Source: Pithys albifrons albifrons
Taxonomy: Eukaryota > Chordata > Aves > Passeriformes > Thamnophilidae
DNA length: 64,000 nucleotides
Assembly: GCF_047495875.1 (NCBI RefSeq)
Contig: NC_092467.1
Span: 13,977,566-14,041,565 of the forward strand
Direction of reading: 5' to 3'
How positions within the stretch are numbered: position 1 is the first letter of the stretch; every line of letters begins with the position of its first letter. Below, one piece after another: positions 40,830 through 52,080 of this stretch. The position numbers and the translations under genes were made by a program. The notes below the pieces were generated by a model, which saw only the letters and a list, made by a program, of their open reading frames with translations, did no database searches and was not told the DNA's origin.

Positions 40830-40986
40830 TTAGACCAATCCAGGTTGATCAGGGCTTTATCCTATTTGGTCTTGAAAATCTCCAAGGATGAACACTGTAC
40901 AGCTTCTCTGGGCAAACTGCCTCATTGCTTAACTGTCCTCATGGTGGAAAAGATTTCCCTAAATCCAAATCAAATGCTTCCCACTG
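40830..40986 (-). mobile_element. Old CR1 fragment (3' region)
   Basis: On the plus strand, blocks such as GGTCTTGAAAATCTCCA, CTTCTCTGGGCAAACTG and GGAAAAGATTTCCCTAA appear in the order and spacing of the reverse complement of the CR1 3' region, which lies next to the end of the RT ORF. The element therefore reads on the minus strand. It has many substitutions and lacks the octamer tail, so it is an old, internal fragment. It has no coding capacity. Confidence 0.8.
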
Positions 40987-43898
40987 AAAAAGTAATGCAT
41001 GAATAAACTCCAGATAAATTTTTTAAACACTGAAAGGTTCCATTAACAGTTTATATTTAACACAGGGCTAAGCATGAAACATAAATTATCTGAGTGACTC
41101 TCTAAAACCAAGAGAAGCACTGTATAACATCCACAAAAATTTGCCTTACAGTGTACTGAAATACACAGATATTTGCATTTTAATAATTTCAGTATCCTAG
41201 CAATGAAGGCTATGTATGGATATATAGGAAGATGCGGTAATATAAACAGGATCAGTTAACAAAAATCAATATGCAGTGAACAGCAACAGAAGTGAAAATA
41301 GGTCAGTGTATTCAGATCAAAAATTGATGCGTGTCATTACCATGAGGCCTTCTAGTGCTTGTTTCCTGCTGAGTTTAATACTGCACAGGGCACAGCTATC
41401 CTCCATTATACATTACAGACACTGTAGGTTATACTGCTAAGCTTGCTCCCTCCCAGAATTATTAAATCACTTATTTGCTTTTATTCTTTAGATTTATGTC
41501 ATGCAGACTGAACTGTGCAAAATGACAGCCTTGCAGTGAATCAGTAATAAGCACTGTTTTGTTCGGAAGAACTGAATTTGCATTTAAATACTTCTTTATA
41601 AAAAGCACCTCCTACAAGTATTAATTAGGCACAATATTAAAATATTGTCAAGAATGTGTTTAGTTTTTAGTGGAATGTCATAAAAACTCACTTAATGCAA
41701 AAACAGTACAGTGTAGAATTATGATTGTTTTACATTACTGAGCACCATTCATATATAACCAACAGGTTTACATCTCTTTAAAATTTCCCTCACACAAGTG
41801 TATCTCAGAAAGAATTAAGTAGTTATGCACTGCTTTTATAAATTACATATGCTGCACAGGTTATCAGTTTGATATCAATTCACCTGACTGCCAGGAGTTA
41901 AATCAAGCAAGGTTGCTAAGGTGAAAATCAATAGCAAAGAGCACAATGGAAGAAATAAGATATTTAGGCTGCTCCAAAGTAGTAAAAATAACACTGGCTT
42001 GAGCCCTTTACCAGGTGGGAGGTAGTGGTCTGGCACCAGCTGGGCTGCTGGCTAGGTTTGTTCTTTTCTGACTGACAGCCTATGGTGGAAGGAAATCCCA
42101 AACCTTAAAACTTTGGCCAAGGAAAGTAAAAAAAGCTGAAAAATTATCAGGATCTTACAGCTGAAAATCATGTGAAAGAAGCAGCAGATGGATAGTTAGA
42201 CCAGTACAAAATATATAAGACAGAGGTGAAAATAAGGTTGTTTTGAGTACCAAATAACTAGACTTGAAGTCATTAGTTTCCAGAGTTAACCATTCAGGCA
42301 CTTGAAAATGCAGACATCTCTGTAATACACAATGCTGGGCTTTCAGTTATCTAAAGTCACTTCATATTCCTGATTTTCCTCTTAGAAATCCTGCTATATG
42401 TTACCTTTTCTCTGCCAGAATTCTCATCCTCATCCTTTAATGTGAGACGGCTGACCCATCCTTCTCCCTCTTTCTCTCAAAGCAATCAGAGCTTGTTCTT
42501 CTTTCAAACACAGTATAGTTTGAAGAAACTGAGCTGGGTTTTGAAGACAACTCTGTCATATACCTGCTATTAACATCTCTACATAATGCTATTTGGGAAC
42601 CTACTACCAATCTCTTCATGGCAAAGATTTGTTTTCTCTTCCAATGTAAACTACAGATTCAGAATTTTTAGTCATTACACTTCCATGCTCCGTCCATTTT
42701 ATTCTACCTAGTATCATCCAGTACCTGTTCCATTTTCTTAGAGCAGAAACATCATATGTCAGTTCTTTATTTTATATGCAACTGCAGCACAAGTTGTTAC
42801 ACATAAGAAGTGTATGCTATAAAATATGTAAATTCCATTAGGCTAAGAAGGATGGATATCTTCCAATTTCCTAAACAGTGGATAACGAAGAATCACATTA
42901 ATATGAAATTCAAAAGACAAAAATGGGTAAAATTAGAGTGCTACCACATTCCAGTTTTAGAGAAAACCACATTCAAAAGACAGGGGTGTGAATTGCCTCA
43001 GAATGGTGTGGGCTGTCACGAGGAACAAGTGAAGGAAATACTCAAAAATTCTACAGTAAGATCTGTTATCCCAAAGATGCTCAGTTCAAAGTCTTTTTAA
43101 GAGTCTAAGTTACAGTTTCAAAAATTGCTTCATCATATGAAATCAGCATTATGGATTCCACATTTTGAAATGACAACATCACGCCTGCTTCTCTTACCTC
43201 TCCTCAGGGAAAGCACTGCACACTCAGTAAAAGAGGCATGGGACCATGTGTGACCTGGCAGTGACAGCACAGCACCATTTTGCACTATTTCTAACACAAA
43301 AGACAGATGTTGTTCAGGCTATAAAATTCCATCATGACACTGAACACATGGAATATAACCAAGCATAAAGTTTTAAAGCTTTGTTCTTCAAAAAGAAAAA
43401 GGAAAACAAAAACCAACTGAGCTTCCTCTTTCCATCAGATTGTTTGTCAGATACTGAATGAAATATCTATTTCATGTATAACTACATCCATTCCATCATC
43501 TGAAGGCTGTTATGAAGATCCCAAATGTCCTTTTAATGATTGACCAGGCAGGAGGTGCTATATAGCTGAGAGAGACAAAGGCATCTCTTTCTTGATTAAA
43601 CTTGAAGATTAGATACAACAGATAGTACTTAAAGGACCAAAACCACTGAAGTACTATAGCACTAACGTATTAATACAGTAGAAATTTAAAAAATGTTTAC
43701 AGACCATTTCACAGCAATGAAATGTTCTGCAACCTGCAACAGCACATGTTTGCCACGGAGACAATCTCAGCTTGGAAAAAAAACTAGAACCCAGGAAAAA
43801 TTACTAGATACTAAATTTTTAGTCTCTGGACAGTCTCATGCCTGTCTAGTGCATTTATAATGTTAAAGTCTTCCTAATGATACATTCCTGTTACTTAC

Positions 43899-44045
43899 AG
43901 ATATGAAGCCAAGAAAGCGCAAAATGGAGTACAGCTGGTCTTTCCCACTGAGCTGAGTGAATACTGACATTGTCCTTGGGATCCCAGTGAAGCCAATGGA
44001 GAAGAAAAGAGGGCAGATCTTTGCTTCTGAAATGGGGTACCTCAT
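43899..44045 (-). other. Candidate exon of unknown transcript
   Basis: On the minus strand a 147-base segment is bounded by a 3' splice-like TTTGTTGCTCAG and a strong 5' splice-like GTAAGT (43898-43893). It is open in the frame starting with ATG at 44045 for all 49 codons and also nearly open in another frame. Its GC content is above that of its flanks. The peptide has a hydrophobic middle (around PLFFSIGFTGIP), but I recognise no family. The upstream pyrimidine tract is weak. It may be a real exon of an unidentified coding or non-coding RNA, or chance matches to short splice signals. Confidence 0.22.
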
Positions 44046-47000
44046 CTGAGCAACAAACGTTAACTCCTCTGATATTCCTGTTACCTTTTGAAATATGCAA
44101 TGACAAATATGAAAAGGGCAAAGAATGGGTTTATGTAGGACAAAAATGAAATTACTTCCCTTGACTTACTAGACAGTCTAGACAATCGTTCACAATATGC
44201 TGTGCATCTGCCACTAATTCCTGCACAGAACTCAGTATATCATCTTCTCTGCTATTCCTCTGCCTTTCAGGAAGAAGTTGGGTAAATAATGACATAAAGA
44301 TGATAAAATGTCTGTCCTTCTAGTTTGGTCTGATGCCTGTCTGGCTGTAGTTCTGTAGTTGTGCCAGACTGCACTGACTGAATGCTCACAGTGTTCTGTC
44401 CAGGTCTTGCCCCTTTCCTGTCAAACTATAGACACATCTTTTACTGAGCTTTCACAATGGGACAGTTCGGTGTACTTTCTTCATCTCTCTGATGAACCAT
44501 TTCACAGTTTTCCCTTGTGAACTGCTAGTTTTTCCTCTGAAGCTGATCATGAATTTATACGAAATATGAACAGTTCAGATAATGGCATGTATTCTGCTCA
44601 CTACCTGAAGATTATAATTATTCTTCTCTCTTGCAAAATTTTCCTGTGTGATGTACTTAAGAAGTTCACACTGCATCCTAGAAAGTAAAAATAAAATTAC
44701 CATTGTGTCTGGTGCCCGTGAAATTATTCAGTGCTGGTTTAATGAATTCCAGACTGTGGCAGTTAAAATAAGAGATAAAATGATTAAAGATTGTTCATTG
44801 TTTTTAACGTTCTGCTGTTTTCCTCCATTAAAATCCTGAGCATCACATCACTTTCTGATATCTCATTTGAAGGCCCATCTGCAGTAATTTTATTCATATT
44901 GTAACTTGTACCCCAAACACAGGAATTTATTGTATTCCCAAAGAGCAATTCAAAGCACTTCTGTTAGGAACTGATAGGCTAAACTTCGCTTAGAAAATTT
45001 GATCTAGATACTGTCAGGAAGGCAATTTAAAGTCAGTAGCATCTGATTCATACTGGTATAATGCAGAGTAAAATTTCATGTGATAATTTATCATTAATCC
45101 AGTTTTGGTATGAACAGCTCTGAGCAGCAAAAAGCCAAAGGACAAAGGACAATTCTTTACCTATTTCAGAAACATTAGAAGCTCTTGCTCTATGTGCTTT
45201 GAGGGAAGTAATGATACATTGAAAATAAAAGATGCAGAAACAGCCCAGCAACAGCAGATACTCTGAGAGTCTCTAAGATTATGCCTCAGTTCTCTCTCCC
45301 CATGTTTTGTAACTGGCTGTTCTGAGCTTCTTTTCTCCTTTTCTCTGTCCCTTTCTCTGCAGTACATTCACTTCATTGCCACTCTACCACTTCGTTCCAT
45401 TCTTCTCCTTTCACTTTTGTCATAAGTGCATTTCCTTCCTCCCAGCAGTCACTTTGCTTGTTGGTATGTCTTCACCCACTTGAGCTCTGTCCCACCAGTT
45501 TGGACTGTGAGCTGAGGCAAACACTGCACTTTGGTATTTGCCCACTGCATTCTCTCTGTTGGTCACTGGCACTCCCATCCTCTATCCAACTAGTAACAAC
45601 TCCAACGTATGGGGCTTTAATGTAAGAACAGTGACAATTAACCTTTCCACTAGTGCCATGTAACAGCTGAGTAAGTGGTGGTAGGAGGCTGCTGAGTGGT
45701 TAATTACATGCCTTATGGATGCTGAAAGCTCTCAGGCTCTAATTTAGACGGTTAGTCTAAACAGTATTGGCGAACATTTACCATTTTGGCTAAGGGCTGT
45801 CACCATTCATTTACAAGTGAACAAAAGTAATGCAGACTGCGGATACAAACAGAGCCATGGCCCATTTCCTTCTAAATAGAAACTGTACATTATTTCTATT
45901 GGAAAGGATTTTAAAAGGGAAGTTCAGCTGTGGTGTTTTGTGTCAAATTGCAGAAAAATACAGCTCTATTTCTACTAAGCAATTATGGGGTTTTTTTCTC
46001 TTATGGACTATATTCCTCTAGAACATCAGTAAGAGAGCAGGATCTTTAAGCTCATGTCTGAACATGTCTGTCCATTACATTTTTTTCAAAAGCTGACACT
46101 CAACCCCTTACTCATTCAGTGATAATGTCAGCTGCTTTAAATCACTGTCAAGAAACTATCATATTTTATTCTTACAGAAAAAAATCCCCAGGTATCAAGG
46201 CTTTAACTTTATTTGTAGCTCCTGAAGAGTAGAATTCTATGCACTACTTTCAACTACTGTTAATTCTGATGTTCTTAAAGGTGTAAAGAACAGAATTAAA
46301 CCTAACACAGGAATTTAGGACTTAAAGTGTCCCCAGACCTTCCAAGAAGTAGGTAACAAGGACATCTTCAAGAAAGACACTGAGCCATAGCCTCAAGTAA
46401 TTGCAAGTGAAATTCAAGACACAGATGGACAAAGCACAAAATACAAAAATAACAGTAAATAGAACAATTCACTGGTTTGATTTTAACAGAATGCTGATCA
46501 ATTCCAAACACTCTGAAGACCACTTACATTTTTTTACATTATTTATCAGTATGACTCTCCCAGAAAAATCTTAAAGCTCATGTCCACAGAGATAAGAAAC
46601 TATTTTCCATGGACACTTACTAAATTGAATCGTTTACTTTTATATGCACCCAATAAAGGTTAAACATTCCACTAAAATTACTTCTTAAATAAGACTTTCT
46701 TTTCCTTGTGGAAGATGTGACCCACTAAGATTCATGATACATTGTAAAGATGCTGTCTTCACATTGCCTCTCTTATAGTTCAGGTAGTCAGAAGGGTCCT
46801 CAGACTTCATCTTATACTAATTAATCTTATGAAGGTCTCAGGAAACAACTCTGGGGCATTTTAGATATGTGGGACTAGGCTTAGAGTAAAAAGGTTTTTT
46901 TTCCTTTAGCCTGACAAAACAACAAATATACCCACAAAGCTTCAAATATTTTTTCCAGTTGGGATCTACATTTTGTGTTGGTGTCAGTGATTCTCAACTG

Positions 47001-47929
47001 TTAGCATAGTAAAGTATTTTCATTTTTCATTTCTTATATTCAACTTCTAACTTTTAAGCATTATTCAGACTAAACAAGAGTAAAAAATTCTCATGTGAGG
47101 ATTATCAGTAAGGTAATTCACCCCAAAGGGCCAAAATAATCAATGTCCTAAAGTTACATTTAGCTTTCTTGCATGCATTGTAATCGAGGATTTTACATTC
47201 ACATGCACATGGCCTATTATCTTACCCCACACACACCTCTTTACATATATAAGTTTTTTATATTCTTCTTTTCTCTAATTTCTCCATATCTTACAAAAGT
47301 ATGTAGTTTGGATAGCTTATTAAAATACAAAATTTAAGCTCCAAAAATATTCTCATGTACACACTAGATGCACATCCAAAGATCCCGTCTCAGTTAAAAT
47401 TGGTTGTTCTGGTGATAATCACATTTACTGGTTTGCTCATTTCAGGAAAGGGTGAAAGTTTCTCAACAGCAACCTCACAGTCAAAGGGATGTTCACTTGA
47501 AACAGTGGTTGGTATTAATCTTCTACAAGTTCAGCATACAAAATTCAAGCACTCAATTTAAACTAGCTTTTTCCAGGATGCTTCCATAATAAGCAGAGAG
47601 ACTTCCAATCAAATAAACTGAGACAAATCTCAACCTAACAGATAGAGGATTATCATCTGCCATACACAGGCACAATTTGTGCCAGACACTGACAGGCAAC
47701 ACCTGGGAACCCAACCCATACATACACTGGTTACAGTTTTATTATATGTTGCAATTGTCTGACACAAGATTAGGGCTAATTAAGCCTTGTTTACTTTCAA
47801 ATAACTTCCCTTTAAGTCACCTGTTAATCACTGCGTCACTGCCAAGGGATCCTTCTGGAAGGAGAACTAGAGAGACTCAACAGGTGGCAACAGGTGTTCA
47901 TTAGGCACCACAGGAATTTCAGCCTATTG

Positions 47930-48260
47930 GAATGAAGCATTCCATGTCCGCTCCCACACCTGGGGTCACAGTGGGCAGCAGAGGGTGCTGGTGTGCCTAT
48001 GGGCTCAGGGCAAAAAAGGGAAGGGTTGGCCTTGGCCCAGGGCCCTCCACCTTCACTGTAGGATGACCCAAACGACTTTCCTCCTGGGCCTGCCTCCTCC
48101 CCTCTTGCAAGACAGAGGTCAGGTTAAAAACTGTTCTGCTCACCTGCCTGCCTTGTCTTGGGGCCCGTGCAGTCTCTTCCACAGGGCAGGGCACATCTGT
48201 CACTTCTTTGTGAACACCTGTGTGACTAGAAATGTTCTGGTACTCAAGCTCAATTAGTCT
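47930..48260. other. GC-rich patch, unidentified
   Basis: A patch of about 330 bases is more than 50 percent GC by eye in AT-rich surroundings and has few CpGs. Both strands are open over more than 80 codons (47985-48257 plus; 47997-48293 minus) without recognisable domains, which points to composition, not coding. It could be an unidentified repeat, an enhancer or a non-coding RNA exon. Confidence 0.3.
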
Positions 48261-49755
48261 CTGCCCTGTGCATTTAGTCCTGAGCCACAACACATATTTT
48301 CCCTTGAGTGTTCTTATTCTTACAATAAAATAAATAATACTTGATATGTGAAAAACAGATGATCATCAGTTACCTTCCTTAACAAAAATTGTGTAACCAT
48401 TGTCTGGTTTAGAAGACAGAAATGGGAGTTTTGAACTAACACCAGGACTTGCTAATGTGATCCCAGTTAACAGGTATATTTTTATTTTAGTGCCAAACTC
48501 AGGCTCTTACTCAGCCTACTCATTTCCCCTCGCAGTTGACCATCTGTTTCAGACCTCCTTGAGGACAGTCTGGAGGACACTGACTGCAGCTGTTCAGACT
48601 GCTGGCCCTGGAGCAGGGGAGATACATGTGCTTCAGAAGGCAGACTAAAGACCAACAGCTGCATTTCCTGTCAAAGAAGAGATCTCTACTCACAAGCCAG
48701 GCTCCACTACTATGAACCAAAATTCTAGACACGAGTGGCTAACACAGTAATATTCTGGACACTCTACGCAGTGGTATTTTGAAGCATTTGTCTGATTACA
48801 TCTCTGTGGCATTAATAACTTTGTAGAATTATGTGCGTGAGTCACACAACAGGAACAAGCACTCACCAGTACTTAAAATGCAAAACAGGACATCACTTCA
48901 AAAGGATGATCCCAGGACTATTGATAATTTCAGTATTTGTCAAAGGGATAGACACCGTATAACAGAAAGGAAAGAAGTTTCATATTCTGCAGGCAATAGA
49001 TCCTATGTAAATGAAAACAAATTTTCTTGACCTAAAAATTTTCTTTGCATAAATTTGGCTGTGCTCCAGCACTGCCTTCGACCACATATATCACTCTGCT
49101 GGTGGAAAGGCAAGGTGAGATATTATTTGGTCTAAAATTAAAACTCTATTTTAAAAACTAAGGAGATTAATACATAATATCTCATATACATACAACCATA
49201 ATTTATTGTTTATACAATCATTCTCTTCTGCTAATATTTATCTGTATTTTCAGTTGTACTGCTAGTGTTCTGTAACTGATATTTTCTTTCAGCTTCTTTT
49301 CTAAATATACTAGCATCAATCTGTTTTACCTAGATGGATTTACTAAAGTAAATAGGAATGTAAATTATTTATGGATATACTATTTTTCTACTAACTTTCT
49401 CCATTTATTTCTTGTAAAATTTTGAGACTGGAATACAAAATCTTGACAAGTGCCTTTAGAAGCAGTAACCTGAGCTGATACATTTTGGATTTTGTAGCTA
49501 CATCTCTGCTCTGCTTCCAGCAGGGCTTTTTTAAAATTATTATTATTATGGTTTGGCTAGCAAGAAAAGCATACCTTTATACCCACAGGCAATATTTCCA
49601 GTAGAAAGGGCAATGTATATAATTCCCTTTTTTCTTTTTTTTTTTTAAGAAATAGTGATGCTGAAACTAGGGTTACTTTGACAACACCCTTATCATCCTA
49701 ATTAGCCAAGTGACGAAGAAACAAAACTGCTTAGAAATCAGCTCACATCACTCAG

Positions 49756-49882
49756 AATGGCTTCAAACTGAAAGAGGGCAGGTTTAGAATAGATATTAAG
49801 AAGAAATTCTTCACCATGAATTTGGTGAGGCGCTGGAACAGGCTGCCCATAGAAGCTGTGGATACCCCACTCTTGGAGGTGG
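49756..49882 (+). mobile_element. CR1 fragment near the 3' end of ORF2
   Basis: The block AAGAAGAAATTCTTCACCAT followed by GCGCTGGAACAGGCTGCCCA and GAAGCTGTGGATACCCC is the conserved CR1 segment encoding the end of the RT ORF, here on the plus strand. Similarity stops around 49882, before the 3' UTR and octamer tail, so the copy is truncated at both ends. It is similar to 51596-51720 in the next CR1 downstream, in the same orientation. Confidence 0.85.
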
Positions 49883-50257
49883 GACATACTTTCCTAAAGG
49901 TATGAAAATAAGATTCACACTTTCTTATGAATAAGGCATTTAGCCATTAGAAACCTGAGAGACCCTTCCAGGCATGACTGTTAGTCGGACCTACTAATTC
50001 CCTTCATTAGTATTACTACCAGGACACCTTGGAGGATAAAACTCCTTTCAGAACAAACTGTCAGCTCACTGTTAGGACACTGCGAGGAATTGCAGTCTCT
50101 GACATTGATTTGTAGATCTTTAAACTGGTTGGTGATTTGCTGCAGTCAATGGCTCTGGCTGCAGAGTGCAAAAACAGGACACCTCTCACAACACTGAGTA
50201 TCTGACTCAGTATTTCCCCAGTATAATTGCAATTCTTTTTATGGTGAGGATATGGAC

Positions 50258-50354
50258 TATGATTCATATCATCTCCCACAATCCTCTCTTCATAATACAT
50301 TGTTTATATGATTCATATCATCTCCCACAGTCCTCTCTTCATAATACATTGTTT
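50258..50354. repeat. 49-bp tandem duplication
   Basis: The segment 50258-50305 is repeated at 50307-50354 (period 49) with a single difference, A at 50281 against G at 50330. The near identity suggests a recent local duplication, or a two-copy minisatellite. Confidence 0.92.
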
Positions 50355-50894
50355 GAACAAGCACAAATTATTTGTTGGTTGTCACTGCTGGTTCTGTAGG
50401 GAACACTCTCTTCCAACTGCATGATGCTAAACTTGGGCCATAAACTTTCAAATTTTGAAAACATTAAATTTGAAATAGCCTTTCTTAGCTATATTAAAAA
50501 CATATGGACATATGTAAAAGCTATTAAAATGCTTCTATTTTCACCTTTCTCGTGAATATTCCTGCTAGGGACACAATAGAGGTTCACAATATGCACACAC
50601 TTATGCATATTTTTTGATCTCCATTCAACTGTTAGGCAAATTTCTAATTAGAATAACAAAAGCAGCTTTGCTTTTCTGGGATTCCAAGTTCAGTCTAACA
50701 GAAGTTTAAATAAGCACTTCTCACTTAAATAAGATGTTGCATAAAAAGTAACAAAATGCAGCACTGTACACTATGACTGGCCTCCCCAATTCTATGTAAT
50801 TTGAATATTTGCAATTACAGAGGCTTATTTACAAAAATTATTTTAAAATGTTATAGACTCCATTGACAGTGTTGCAACATCCTAAAACACAAAA

Positions 50895-50922
50895 ATATTC
50901 TAAAATTATTCTAATATTCTAA
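50895..50922. repeat. Imperfect ATTCTAA repeat
   Basis: Three ATTCTAA units occur in close succession with small spacers in AT-rich DNA. Minor simple-sequence repeat. Confidence 0.55.
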
Positions 50923-51217
50923 AGAAAAAAAACAAAACCAAAAACAATTCACCCATCTATAAACATGATTAAATATAACACAACATAATACAGTGGCAAA
51001 TAATATTGTATCATAGGCTGACACATTTGCCCTTGTAACCCTGTTGGTTAGCACCCCACTTGCTATTTCAGGGCATTTAACAACTCATTCTCCTTATTGA
51101 CACTATCACTTCTCTAAAAGGCATAAAACTGTGATTGTAAAAGGTGCTTAAGTGAGTAGACCACTCCAGTAACATGAGTGAGCCCTCAGGAGGAAGAAAA
51201 ATAAAGTATGTATTTTT

Positions 51218-51260
51218 CATGCTTTGACATGCTTTGACATGCTTTGACATGCTTTGACAT
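51218..51260. repeat. 10-bp tandem repeat, 4.3 copies
   Basis: The unit CATGCTTTGA is repeated four times without error, followed by a partial CAT. The perfect copies suggest recent expansion and length polymorphism. A minus-strand frame running through it produces a repeated Ser-Met/Lys-Ala-Cys peptide, which is not a gene. Confidence 0.95.
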
Positions 51261-51569
51261 TTTCTTGCTAAACTTCTCTTTCTCTTGGAGAACACACAAA
51301 TTTGAAGAAATATGTAATCAGATTAAAATATGGAAATTCACAAACAGGACACAATGACAATGCCTGTTTGTGCTTGCAACAAAATCAGTTAGTTCTATAC
51401 TGTGACATATTAGCCCAGGGAAAGAAAGAGTATTCTTCAGCCAGATTTGCCTGCAATAAAGCTTACTGTCAGGTAAGCAATGAGCTCATGGGGATGTGTT
51501 CCCTCACTGCCTTCTAGCAGGATTATCTGAGGTCATGCTGGATGGACAAGCAGAAAGTTCTAAACATCA

Positions 51570-51843
51570 TCAAGGACATGGAGTGATAGGACAAAGAGGA
51601 ATGGCTTTAAACTGAGAGCTGGTAGGTTTAGATATATGGAAGAAATTCTTCATTGTGAAGGGGGGGAGACACTGGAAGAGGTTGCCCAGAGAATTTGTGG
51701 ATAGCCCATCATTGCAAATGTTCAAGGCCAGGGTGGATGGGGCTTTGAGAAACCTGGCCTAGTGGAAGGAGTCTGTGCTCAGAGCAGGGGTGTTGGAACT
51801 GGAACTTTCCAACCCAAACCATTCTATGGCTATGACTCAATGA
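51570..51843 (+). mobile_element. CR1 3' end fragment, plus strand
   Basis: From about 51570 the sequence follows the CR1 3' end: GTGATAGGACAAAGAGGAAT, GAAATTCTTCATTGTGA, ACACTGGAAGAGGTTGCCCA, TTCAAGGCCAGGGTGGATGG and finally CCAACCCAAACCATTCTATG before the tail. The tail octamers have decayed (CTATGGCTATGACT). Compared with the usual CR1 arrangement, the part between GTTGGAACT and CCAACCC looks shortened by a small deletion. This is an old copy with no coding capacity. Confidence 0.92.
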
Positions 51844-51924
51844 CCTACATACACGCACTCCATATTTCTGTAATCACAGATGACTGAAAACTAACTGATT
51901 TTAACTGGCAAGTGGCTACCAAGT

Positions 51925-52080
51925 GTTCGCGGGGGTCAGGGGGGGCGCTAAAAAAAAAAAAAGAATCAGAGCACATGAAAAACTTTCACTAGGTAAAGTA
52001 ATAGCGATTTTGTTGCATCTTCGTGATTTTTTCTAGATTTGTCTTTTTAAGCTTTTGGTTGATTTTCGTGCTTTTTTCAG
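51925..52080. other. CpG/G-rich patch with A13 run, then T-rich DNA
   Basis: A GTTCGC start is followed by five G, TCA, seven G and CGC, then a run of 13 A (51950-51962). The following 120 bases are T-rich and contain unusual CpGs (near 52003, 52021 and 52067). About six CpGs in 150 bases stands out in CpG-depleted DNA. It could be a recent insertion with a poly-A end, a G-quadruplex-prone spot or an assembly artefact. No family recognised. Confidence 0.45.

Larger units (their letters stand above)
40987..49755. other. Non-coding stretch with a candidate exon
   Basis: No recognisable gene. It contains the candidate minus-strand exon at 43899-44045, a GC-rich patch at 47930-48260 and otherwise AT-rich DNA, ending with a long T run near 49633-49646 and a short (ATT)n run near 49535. 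Confidence 0.55.
49883..51569. other. Non-coding spacer between two CR1 pieces
   Basis: No gene recognised. It contains the 49-bp tandem duplication at 50258-50354, an ATTCTAA-rich run at 50895-50922 and the 10-bp tandem repeat at 51218-51260. Confidence 0.6.
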
